A stretch of DNA of 15,352 nucleotides, taken from the NCBI GenBank assembly GCA_041855735.1, contig JBHAEV010000018.1:1-15352 (forward strand), in the 5' to 3' direction. The translations under genes were made by a program, and so were the position numbers. The notes under the pieces were generated by a model. That model saw nothing but the letters and a program-made list of their open reading frames with translations, ran no database searches and had not been told where the DNA came from. This DNA comes from CALALP01 sp041855735 (GTDB taxonomy: Bacteria > Bacillota > Clostridia > Lachnospirales > Lachnospiraceae). This document shows, one piece after another, positions 1 to 6,982 of this stretch (its first letter is position 1; each line of letters opens with the position of its first letter).

Positions 1-1
1 A

Positions 2-367
2 AACATTCCGGGAGAGCTGTATGAATCGGCGAGGGTGGACGGTGCCAACACCGTGACGATTTTCTTTAAAATCACATTGCCTTACATGCTCTTTGTAACC
101 ACGCCGTATTTGATTACGCAGTTTGTCGGAAACATCAACAATTTCAATGTCATCTATCTGTTGTCCGGAGGAGGGCCGACCTATGTCGGAGATACCGCGG
201 GACAGACCGACCTGCTGGTGACATGGCTCTACAAACTGACCATTGATCAGCAGTACTTTAATCTGGGCGCGGTGATCGGCATTATGACATTTGCCATTCT
301 TACCATTCTGACATTGATCACCTATCGCAGAACCGGATCGTATAAAAATGAGGAGGCATTCATGTGA
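2..367 (+). CDS. malF: Sugar ABC transporter permease, MalF/MdxF type (3' part only)
   Basis: This is the C-terminal part of an inner-membrane permease subunit of a carbohydrate ABC importer; the 5' end lies outside the window. The reading frame is open from position 2. It begins inside the EAA loop that contacts the ATPase subunit (PGELYESARVDGA, then ITLPYM). After it come NNFNVIYLLSGGGPTY and TDLLVTWLYKLT, which are typical of maltose/maltodextrin MalF-family permeases, then a last hydrophobic helix (AVIGIMTFAILTILTLI) and a short charged tail. The stop TGA overlaps the ATG of the next permease by one base (TGATG), so the two are surely co-translated as a heterodimeric pore. The binding protein and ATPase are not in view. 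Family assignment is secure; maltodextrin as substrate is inferred from resemblance and could be another oligosaccharide. Confidence 0.9.
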   Translation, partial: NIPGELYESARVDGANTVTIFFKITLPYMLFVTTPYLITQFVGNINNFNVIYLLSGGGPTYVGDTAGQTDLLVTWLYKLTIDQQYFNLGAVIGIMTFAILTILTLITYRRTGSYKNEEAFM

Positions 368-1239
368 TGAAAGAAAAGAGCAACCGTAGCATGAGTGCTA
401 CAAGAAAAATAACGAATATTTTTGTACATGTATTATTGGCGGTGCTGGCACTGGTTTGGGTGATGCCGATTGTCTGGATTGTACTTACGAGTTTCCGGGC
501 GGAGCCGGGTTCCTATGTGAACACCTTTTTCCCGAAGTCCTACACCATTCAAAATTATGTCCGGCTGTTCACCGATCGGAATATTTTGAATTTTCCGAAA
601 ATGTTTATGAACACTTTGATCATTGCGATTTGCAGCTGTACCATATCCACGATATTTGTACTCAGTGTTTCGTACAGCCTGTCCCGTATGCGTTTTGCAT
701 TTCGAAAGCCGTATATGAATCTCGCGATGATTCTGGGACTCTTCCCGGGATTCATGGCAATGGTGGCACAGTATTACATTCTCAAAGCATTGGGACTTAC
801 CGAGGGTTCGGGAGTGCGTCTGGCACTGATCATCGTCTATTCCGCCGGAGCGGGATTGACATTTCCGATTGTGAAAGGATTCTTTGACACCATCCCGTTT
901 TCGATTGACGAAGCGGCGGTCGTGGACGGCGCAACCAAGTTTCAGATTTTTACAAAAATAACAATTCCTCTTTCCAAGCCGATTATTATTTACACCGTGA
1001 TGACTTCCTTTATTGCACCTTGGATTGATTTTATCTTTGCCAAGGTTATCGCAAGAGCGAATGCGGATCAGTTTACGGTAGCCATCGGACTTTGGAACAT
1101 GATACAGAAAGAATATATCAATTCATGGTATACGACATTCGCGGCGGGAGCGGTGGTGATCTCGGTACCGATTGCCATCTTGTTCATCTTCATGCAACGA
1201 TACTATGTGGAGGGCATGAGCGGAGCCGTAAAAGGATAG
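367..1239 (+). CDS. malG: Sugar ABC transporter permease, MalG/MdxG type
   Basis: This is the second membrane subunit of the carbohydrate importer. The 290-residue product has about six hydrophobic helices (roughly residues 18-40, 79-103, 116-139, 152-172, 207-227 and 258-276). The EAA coupling loop lies near 182-201 (DEAAVVDGATKFQIFTKITI). The C-terminus RYYVEGMSGAVKG matches the MalG-type ending. I chose ATG 367 because AGGAGG at 351-356 sits 10 nt upstream and the ATG overlaps the preceding stop. GTG 364 is in frame one codon earlier, 7 nt from the same site, and cannot be excluded. An intrinsic terminator follows, so malG is probably the last gene of its operon. Permease identity is firm; maltodextrin specificity is inferred. 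Confidence 0.93.
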   Translation: MKEKSNRSMSATRKITNIFVHVLLAVLALVWVMPIVWIVLTSFRAEPGSYVNTFFPKSYTIQNYVRLFTDRNILNFPKMFMNTLIIAICSCTISTIFVLSVSYSLSRMRFAFRKPYMNLAMILGLFPGFMAMVAQYYILKALGLTEGSGVRLALIIVYSAGAGLTFPIVKGFFDTIPFSIDEAAVVDGATKFQIFTKITIPLSKPIIIYTVMTSFIAPWIDFIFAKVIARANADQFTVAIGLWNMIQKEYINSWYTTFAAGAVVISVPIAILFIFMQRYYVEGMSGAVKG

Positions 1240-1274
1240 CAGACAAACGGAATGTTTCATGCAGATATATTCCA

Positions 1275-1322
1275 AAAAACACAGCCGACCGGAATCAATC
1301 CGACCGGTTGTGTTTCTTTTTT
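1275..1322 (+). terminator. Intrinsic terminator after malG
   Basis: A hairpin spans 1279-1313. The outer stem ACACAGCCG pairs with CGGTTGTGT (one G-T pair), then comes a small internal mismatch and an inner CGG/CCG stem. It is followed directly by a T-rich run (TTTCTTTTTT, about 1313-1322) and preceded by six A. It lies about 40 nt after the malG stop and separates the transporter operon from ftsK. Confidence 0.85.
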
Positions 1323-1331
1323 GTCACCTCG

Positions 1332-1359
1332 TACTTTCGACGAATTCGTCGCTACTTTC
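1332..1359. promoter_or_regulatory. 14-bp perfect palindrome flanked by direct repeats (possible operator)
   Basis: CGACGAATTCGTCG at 1338-1351 is a perfect palindrome. The heptamer TACTTTC occurs on its left (1332-1338) and again on its right (1353-1359). It lies in the malG-ftsK spacer, downstream of the terminator and about 110 nt upstream of the predicted ftsK promoter. No T-run follows, so it is not a terminator. A protein-binding site is possible but I recognise no known operator. Confidence 0.3.
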
Positions 1360-1458
1360 CTGTATTGTATACCACGGATTTCTCAAATAATATATAGCGA
1401 TGCAAAAAGTTCATAACCCTGCATCATGACCGGTGCGGCGGATATGCACGCGTCATCC

Positions 1459-1487
1459 TTTACTTTATTTCTTTTTTTTTGTATACT
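1459..1487 (+). promoter_or_regulatory. Predicted sigma-A-type promoter for ftsK
   Basis: A -35-like TTTACT (1459-1464, 4 of 6 consensus matches) and a -10-like TATACT (1482-1487, 5 of 6) are separated by exactly 17 nt. Transcription would start near 1494, giving a leader of about 44 nt. The spacer contains a run of nine T (1472-1480). It is the best promoter candidate in the malG-ftsK spacer and could serve the long run of + strand genes that follows. A weaker alternative (TTGTAT 1365-1370 with TAATAT 1388-1393) was not preferred. Confidence 0.55.
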
Positions 1488-1537
1488 TATTAGGTTAAAG
1501 AGCTCGAGGTATTTCTGTTTACAAAAAGGAGAGAGTG

Positions 1538-4500
1538 GTGGCGAACGGTACTAAGAAAAAAGACAATGCAGCCGAAAACAGCCCTCAAGGCAAGATATCG
1601 GTCACAAAACCGAAGTTTGATTCCAACAATGCTCATAAAGATAAAACTTATAAGACAAATGTAAGAGTCACGGAGGGCACATCATACAAAGCGCAGGGAC
1701 TGGGGATGAAGACAAAGCCGAAAGTTGTAAAAGAGGAACCGAAAAAACCGAAGCTGATCAGTAAGGACGGATGGCTGGTGATTCACGGAGCCATCGGCAT
1801 TTTGCTTTTGATTTCGATATTCGGACTTGGCGGAATTGTCGGAGTTTTACTGAGAAGATTTCAGATCGGCCTTTTCGGCATTGCGGGATATGTCTTTCCG
1901 ATGGTGTACGTCTATTGTGCATTTATTCTGCTTGGCGCATCGGACAAAAAGAAGGTGCATCGAAAGATTGCGACGATCGCCCTGACCATGGTTTCCATAT
2001 CGTCGCTGGTATTTCTGATGGTCGATGAGTCTTTGAATGACGGCGCGAAACTTCTGGAGTTTTATTTTGAGGATTCCTCCTGCGGCGCGATCGGCGGTCT
2101 GTTCGGAGGTCTGGTGAAAAATCTCTTGTCAAGAGGCGGGGGATTCGTCGTATTTCTGGCACTGTTGGTGTTCTGCGCCATTTATTTGTCAAACAAAAGT
2201 CTGCATGAAAAAATTCAGACCGACGGTTTCGGAGTTTCGGGATTGATTGCCGCATGGAATCGATTCAAGACCGGTATTGAGAGTCGTTTGGACGAGGAAG
2301 AGGATGAGGATGCCGATTACGGCATAGATGTCGACACGGGATATATGGAACAATACGAGCCGGATTATTTCGAGGAAACAAAGAGCGAAGACGCGAGGCG
2401 GCGCATGGAAGCGGAAAGAAAGGCCGAACTTGAGAAAAGAGCGATGCTTCAACAAAATCGAAGGAGAAAGGTGTCCGGAGTGAATTTTCAAGGTTTGGAC
2501 ATGAAACCTCTGACAAATACCGAGGCAGTCATGGAAAGTACGAAGAAGGCGCAGCAGATTGCAAAGAAGAAGGGATTTTTGCAGGAGGAGAATGATTTCT
2601 TCGGCGGAATCTCTTTCCTGAAAAAGAGCGGCTTGTTCGGCAGCAAATCCGGCGGCGACATAATGCCGGAATCCGAACCCGTAACGAAAGGGTTTCGTGA
2701 CAACGGGAATACGAGTCCGGCACATCGGCAAAACAGGCAGAATTCGGCCGCAAATCCAACGCTTGGCAGTCTTGATGAATACATGGGGGAATCCGGTACG
2801 GACAACGAATTGCCGTTTGACGAGCGAACGATTACCACCGATGAGGATTTGACCCGAAAAAGCGGATTCTCCACTCCGGAAGAAGCCATACGTTCCTATC
2901 GTACGGAGATTCACGAAGGAAGTATTGTAAAACCGAAGCGATACGAGGAAGTTGCGCGTTTGGATGAGAAAGATGAAAATCTGGATGAGGAAACCATTCG
3001 AAAGGTGAAGGAAATCCTTGCCAGACGCGGGGAAATCGTGCTAACGGACGGCAATCCGGAAAAAGCAGAGGAAACGGATGCAAAGCCGGAGATCGTGATT
3101 CACGGCCTGCACGATGGCACAGGCGAATCCGTGAGGGATGAGCCGAGCTTGCGAAGCGAGAATCGAACCGGGCAAAGGGACGATCGGAGTGTGCATGGGG
3201 AAGAGCGAACCGGGCAAAGGAGCGATCGGAGTCTGCACGGGGAAGAGCGAACCGGGCAAGGGGATGAATTCGGCTTGCAGGGAGAAATACGCATTCATCG
3301 AAGCAAGGAAGAGGATGATTCGGGAGATTTTGAAGAGGCTTTTGAAGAAGAGATCATCTACGAAGATTTTGACATGGATTCGGACTTTTATGATGAAGAG
3401 GAGATTGTTTCCCTTCCGAATCCGGACCGGACGGATTTTTCGGCGTATTCCGACAAAAAGAGCAGGGAACCGAAAAGCAGGGTCTTGCAGACAGAGCCGG
3501 ACAGTCACAGGCTGCTGGGGAATGATCAAAAATATGGTGCGGGGCAATCGGAGCAAATGCGCTCGGTTTCGGAAAACGCAGGCACACAGCAAATCCGCAT
3601 TCAAAGGGAGGACATCCCGTATACATTTCCGCCGAATTCGCTTTTGGCGAGAAATCCGAAGATGCGGGGCGGATTCAATGATGAAGAGTTCCGCATGACC
3701 GCCATGAAATTGCAGCAGACATTGAAAAACTTCGGGGTCAATGTGACCGTCACCGACATCAGCATCGGCCCGGTGGTCACCCGATACGAACTGCAGCCGG
3801 AACTGGGAGTGAAGGTCAATAAAATCGTGAATCTTGCGGATGATATCAAGCTCAGTCTGGCAGCCAAGGACATTCGGATTCAGGCGCCGATACCGGGCAA
3901 GCCGGCTGTCGGAATCGAAGTGCCGAACAAAGAAAGTTCCATCGTGTACTTTCGGGATTTGATCGAAACCGAGGATTTTCGCAGCGACAAATACCGGATT
4001 GCGTTTGCAATCGGTAAGGACATTGCCGGAAAGCCGGTGATCACGGATATTGCAAATATGCCGCATCTTCTGATCGCCGGGGCTACGGGATCGGGTAAAT
4101 CCGTTTGCATCAACACGATGATCATGAGTATTTTGTACAAGTATTCGCCTTCGGATGTGAAGATGATCATGATCGATCCGAAGGTCGTGGAGCTGAGCGT
4201 GTACAACGGGATTCCGCATCTTTTGATTCCGGTGGTGACCGAGGCGAAGAAAGCTGCCGGTGCACTGAACTGGGCGGTGGCGGAAATGAGCGATCGCTTC
4301 CGGAAATTTGCGGAAATCAATGTCCGCAATATCCGCGGATACAATAAAAAAATCGAAGAAGCGGGCAAAAGAGTGAATGCTTCGGAACTTCCGAAGAAGA
4401 TGCCGAATATCGTGATCGTCATCGACGAGTTGGCGGATTTGATGATGGTTGCCCAAAATGAAGTGGAAAGTTCAATCTGCCGAATTGCGCAGCTGGCAAG

Positions 4501-5095
4501 GGCATGCGGAATTCATCTCGTCATTGCGACGCAAAGACCGAGCGTAAATGTCATCACCGGTTTGATCAAAGCCAATATTCCGACCAGAATCGCATTTGCG
4601 GTTTCTTCGGCGATCGACTCCCGAACGATACTGGATGCGGGAGGAGCGGAAAAACTGCTCGGAAAAGGCGATATGCTTTTCAATCCTCCGGGAGGCATCG
4701 AGCATATTCGAATTCAGGGAGCATTTATTTCCGACAATGAAGTACAGGAAGTGGTGGAATATGTGAAGAATCAGGGCTTCGAAGCCAAGGTGGACGAAGA
4801 AACTGTGACCAATATCGTCAATACGATCAATACTTTCAAAGACGGGCAAAGCGGTACGGAGGAAGAAAGAGATGAGCTGTTTGCCAGTGTCGGACGCTAT
4901 ATCGTCAAGAAGAAAAAGGCGTACAAAGGAAATTTGCAGATTGTATTTAAAATCGGTTTCAATCGTTCCGCGAGAATCATAGAACAGCTGTATCAGGCAG
5001 GTGTTGTCGGAGACGATCTGGGAACCAAACCGCGAGAGGTATTGATGGATGAAGCGCAGTTTGAGGACTGTTTGAGAGAATTGAATCTGAGTTAG
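1538..5095 (+). CDS. ftsK: DNA translocase FtsK/SpoIIIE, long linker
   Basis: This is a septum-localised, ATP-driven double-stranded DNA pump that clears chromosomes from the division or sporulation septum. The product is about 1185 residues. A Lys-rich N-terminus is followed by about four hydrophobic helices (roughly 80-105, 110-134, 144-162, 202-217), then a very long charged linker (about 245-690) with a Glu/Arg helix near 285-312. The alpha domain starts near 692 (PYTFPPNSLL). The RecA-like motor has Walker A GATGSGKS (848-855) and Walker B VIVIDE ending at D963-E964. The DNA-reading gamma winged helix starts near 1112 (ELFASVGRYIVKK to the end). SpoIIIE of Bacillus is about 790 residues; the excess here is linker. 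Two GTG codons are adjacent (1535, 1538). I prefer 1538 because AGGAG at 1527-1531 is 6 nt away, against 3 nt for 1535. FtsK and SpoIIIE cannot be told apart from sequence alone. Confidence 0.95.
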   Translation: MANGTKKKDNAAENSPQGKISVTKPKFDSNNAHKDKTYKTNVRVTEGTSYKAQGLGMKTKPKVVKEEPKKPKLISKDGWLVIHGAIGILLLISIFGLGGIVGVLLRRFQIGLFGIAGYVFPMVYVYCAFILLGASDKKKVHRKIATIALTMVSISSLVFLMVDESLNDGAKLLEFYFEDSSCGAIGGLFGGLVKNLLSRGGGFVVFLALLVFCAIYLSNKSLHEKIQTDGFGVSGLIAAWNRFKTGIESRLDEEEDEDADYGIDVDTGYMEQYEPDYFEETKSEDARRRMEAERKAELEKRAMLQQNRRRKVSGVNFQGLDMKPLTNTEAVMESTKKAQQIAKKKGFLQEENDFFGGISFLKKSGLFGSKSGGDIMPESEPVTKGFRDNGNTSPAHRQNRQNSAANPTLGSLDEYMGESGTDNELPFDERTITTDEDLTRKSGFSTPEEAIRSYRTEIHEGSIVKPKRYEEVARLDEKDENLDEETIRKVKEILARRGEIVLTDGNPEKAEETDAKPEIVIHGLHDGTGESVRDEPSLRSENRTGQRDDRSVHGEERTGQRSDRSLHGEERTGQGDEFGLQGEIRIHRSKEEDDSGDFEEAFEEEIIYEDFDMDSDFYDEEEIVSLPNPDRTDFSAYSDKKSREPKSRVLQTEPDSHRLLGNDQKYGAGQSEQMRSVSENAGTQQIRIQREDIPYTFPPNSLLARNPKMRGGFNDEEFRMTAMKLQQTLKNFGVNVTVTDISIGPVVTRYELQPELGVKVNKIVNLADDIKLSLAAKDIRIQAPIPGKPAVGIEVPNKESSIVYFRDLIETEDFRSDKYRIAFAIGKDIAGKPVITDIANMPHLLIAGATGSGKSVCINTMIMSILYKYSPSDVKMIMIDPKVVELSVYNGIPHLLIPVVTEAKKAAGALNWAVAEMSDRFRKFAEINVRNIRGYNKKIEEAGKRVNASELPKKMPNIVIVIDELADLMMVAQNEVESSICRIAQLARACGIHLVIATQRPSVNVITGLIKANIPTRIAFAVSSAIDSRTILDAGGAEKLLGKGDMLFNPPGGIEHIRIQGAFISDNEVQEVVEYVKNQGFEAKVDEETVTNIVNTINTFKDGQSGTEEERDELFASVGRYIVKKKKAYKGNLQIVFKIGFNRSARIIEQLYQAGVVGDDLGTKPREVLMDEAQFEDCLRELNLS
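3164..3289 (+). repeat. 42-bp tandem repeat inside the ftsK linker (three copies)
   Basis: Copies start at 3164, 3206 and 3248, each opening with CGAACCGGGCAA. The first two are nearly identical over 42 bp and the third diverges in its second half. A further degraded copy may precede at 3122-3163. The period is a multiple of three and encodes 14-residue units: RTGQRDDRSVHGEE, RTGQRSDRSLHGEE, RTGQGDEFGLQGEI. It lies in the disordered, charged linker, where length changes should be tolerated. Confidence 0.9.
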
Positions 5096-5101
5096 AATTT
5101 T

Positions 5102-5216
5102 CGGAATACCGGGCGAAGACCATGATATGCGGAATATCGGGTGAATGAACCTGATATGCGGATAGCGGGCGAATGAATATGACCGGCGGAATGTCGGGCG
5201 AATGAATATGACCCGG
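5102..5216. repeat. Imperfect 28-30 nt tandem repeat between ftsK and fhs (four copies)
   Basis: Four units start at 5102, 5130, 5159 and 5187, with lengths 28, 29, 28 and 30 nt. Each begins with CGGA followed by a variable AT-rich step, then CGGGCGAA or CGGGTGAA, and ends near TGATATG (copies 1-2) or TGACCGG/TGACCCGG (copies 3-4). The unit lengths are not multiples of three, so no peptide repeat is conserved. It fills nearly the whole ftsK-fhs gap. There are no unique spacers between units, so it is not CRISPR-like. Function unknown. Confidence 0.85.
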
Positions 5217-5237
5217 AGGTATTCAGTCCGGACGAAC

Positions 5238-5252
5238 AAGGAGGGAAAGATG
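5238..5252 (+). promoter_or_regulatory. Ribosome binding site deciding the fhs start
   Basis: AAGGAGGG at 5238-5245 lies a few nt before ATG 5250. The longer in-frame candidate at ATG 5202 has no Shine-Dalgarno-like sequence and lies inside the repeat, so 5250 is preferred. Confidence 0.85.
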
Positions 5253-6917
5253 TATTCGGATATTGAAATTGCCAATCAGGCAAAACTGTTGCCGATTCGG
5301 GAGGTTGTGAAAGAGTTCGGAATTCAGGAGGAGGATCTGGAACTCTACGGCAAATACAAGGGGAAGTTGAGTGAGGAGTGTCTGGCGCGTTTGAAGGAGA
5401 AAGAAAGCGGAAAACTGGTTCTGGTGACAGCGATCAATCCGACACCCGCAGGAGAGGGAAAGACCACGGTAACCATCGGTCTGACGCAGGCTCTTTCCCG
5501 ACTCGGGAAAAAGACGATGGCGGCGCTGCGGGAACCCTCGCTCGGTCCGTGTTTCGGCATCAAAGGCGGCGCCGCGGGCGGCGGATATTCGCAAGTTGTG
5601 CCGATGGACGAGCTGAACCTGCATTTTACCGGTGATTTTCATGCAATTACTTCCGCCAACAATCTCTTGGCGGCACTTCTGGACAATCATCTGCATCACG
5701 GAAACGAGCTGGATATCGATATGCGAAGAATCACATGGAAACGATGTCTGGATATGAATGACCGTGCACTTCGAAATACCGTAATCGGACTCGGATCCGC
5801 CATGGACGGGGTGGTGCGGGACGATCATTTCATCATCACCGTGGCGTCGGAAATCATGGCGATTTTGTGTCTGGCGGAGGATATGGATGATTTAAAACAT
5901 CGCCTCGGCAATATCGTGGTGGCTTACACCAGAAGCAAAAAGCCGGTAACGGCAAAGGATTTAAATGCGGTCGGAAGCATGGCGGCACTGTTGAAAGATG
6001 CCATCAAGCCGAATGTGATCCAGACTCTGGAGCACACACCCGCCATTGTGCACGGCGGCCCGTTTGCCAATATCGCCCATGGATGCAACAGCGTCCGGGC
6101 GACAAAGGCGGCTTTGGCACTCTCGGAGATCTGCGTGACCGAGGCAGGTTTCGGCGCGGATCTCGGCGCGGAAAAGTTTTTGAACATCAAATGCAAGTCC
6201 GCCGGATTGAAGCCGGATTGCATTGTTTTGGTTGCAACCGTGCGTGCGTTGAAGTACAACGGTGGCGTGCAAAAGGCAAATCTTCTGGAAGAAAATCTAA
6301 AAGCGCTGGAAGACGGCATTGTCAATCTGGGAAAACATATGGAGAATCTGAAACAGTTCAAAGTGCCGATTGTGGTAACTCTGAATCGGTTTTCTTCGGA
6401 TACGGACGAAGAACTGCATTTTGTAAACGATTATGTCAAAAAACACGGCTGTGATTTCGCGCTTGCCGATGTTTGGGCGCATGGAGGAGCCGGAGGAACG
6501 GATTTGGCAAATGCCGTGTTAAAAGCGATGGAAACGCCGTCCGAGTTTGCGCCGATTTATGAAAATCATCTTGCTCTCAAGGACAAGATTTTCGAGATTG
6601 CCACGAGAATCTACGGCGCAGGCGGAGTGGATTACAGCGTGGCGGCGAACAAAGCCATAGAGCAAATCGAGGCGGACGGATTCCGAAATCTGGCGGTATG
6701 CATGGCAAAAACGCAGTATTCGCTCAGCGATGATGCGGGCAAACTCGGCAGACCGCAAGGTTTTCGTCTGAATGTCCGGGATGTCTATGTCAGTGCCGGA
6801 GCCGGTTTTGCGGTGGTGCTTTGCGGCAGCATCATGACCATGCCGGGACTGCCGAAAGAGCCGGCGGCATTCGGAATCGATGTGGATGAAGACGGGAAAA
6901 TCACCGGATTGTTTTAA
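5250..6917 (+). CDS. fhs: Formate--tetrahydrofolate ligase
   Basis: This cytoplasmic enzyme joins formate and tetrahydrofolate with ATP to give 10-formyl-THF, feeding one-carbon metabolism (purines, formyl-Met-tRNA) and, in acetogens, the methyl branch of the Wood-Ljungdahl pathway. The product is 555 residues, matching the family's usual length of about 556. The ATP-binding P-loop TPAGEGKTT is at 65-73, and the family signature REPSLGPCFGIKGGAAGGG is at about 94-112. GGPFANIAHGCNSV and the C-terminal PGLPKEPAA are also typical. It starts 154 nt after ftsK, with the tandem repeat between, and no terminator is visible before it, so it may be read from the ftsK promoter. Nothing in the window shows whether the organism is acetogenic; many fermentative Clostridia carry fhs for biosynthesis. 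Confidence 0.97.
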   Translation: MYSDIEIANQAKLLPIREVVKEFGIQEEDLELYGKYKGKLSEECLARLKEKESGKLVLVTAINPTPAGEGKTTVTIGLTQALSRLGKKTMAALREPSLGPCFGIKGGAAGGGYSQVVPMDELNLHFTGDFHAITSANNLLAALLDNHLHHGNELDIDMRRITWKRCLDMNDRALRNTVIGLGSAMDGVVRDDHFIITVASEIMAILCLAEDMDDLKHRLGNIVVAYTRSKKPVTAKDLNAVGSMAALLKDAIKPNVIQTLEHTPAIVHGGPFANIAHGCNSVRATKAALALSEICVTEAGFGADLGAEKFLNIKCKSAGLKPDCIVLVATVRALKYNGGVQKANLLEENLKALEDGIVNLGKHMENLKQFKVPIVVTLNRFSSDTDEELHFVNDYVKKHGCDFALADVWAHGGAGGTDLANAVLKAMETPSEFAPIYENHLALKDKIFEIATRIYGAGGVDYSVAANKAIEQIEADGFRNLAVCMAKTQYSLSDDAGKLGRPQGFRLNVRDVYVSAGAGFAVVLCGSIMTMPGLPKEPAAFGIDVDEDGKITGLF

Positions 6918-6918
6918 A

Positions 6919-6943
6919 GAAGCGCGGATGGAATCCGCTCTTC
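6919..6943 (+). other. Hairpin after fhs, possible weak terminator or attenuator
   Basis: GAAG-C-GCGGAT pairs with ATCCGC-T-CTTC around a GGA loop, giving 6 + 4 base pairs with one mismatch. It starts 2 nt after the fhs stop. Only a short, interrupted pyrimidine stretch (CTTTC) follows, so termination would be partial at best. It may set the relative level of murE to fhs or protect an mRNA 3' end. Confidence 0.4.
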
Positions 6944-6982
6944 CTTTCATAAAAAATAATAAAATGGAGCAGGAGATTTCCG

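Noticed and set aside
1365..1393. Alternative promoter TTGTAT - TAATAT
   Set aside because: Both hexamers match consensus poorly compared with the pair at 1459-1487.
1399..1425. GATGCA / TGCATC inverted repeat with 15-nt loop in the ftsK upstream region
   Set aside because: The arms are only 6 bp with a large loop and no T-run; this could easily occur by chance.
3041..4456. Long open frame (471 codons) on the minus strand opposite ftsK
   Set aside because: It lies opposite the conserved FtsK motor and linker, is rich in His, Arg and Phe as antisense frames are, and shows no recognisable domain. Only the + strand frame has Walker motifs.
5102..5216. Repeat considered as a CRISPR array
   Set aside because: Units are contiguous and imperfect, with no unique spacers of regular length and no cas genes nearby.
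5202..5252. Upstream ATG 5202 as fhs start
   Set aside because: It lacks a ribosome site and would add 16 residues absent from typical Fhs; ATG 5250 has AAGGAGGG at good spacing.
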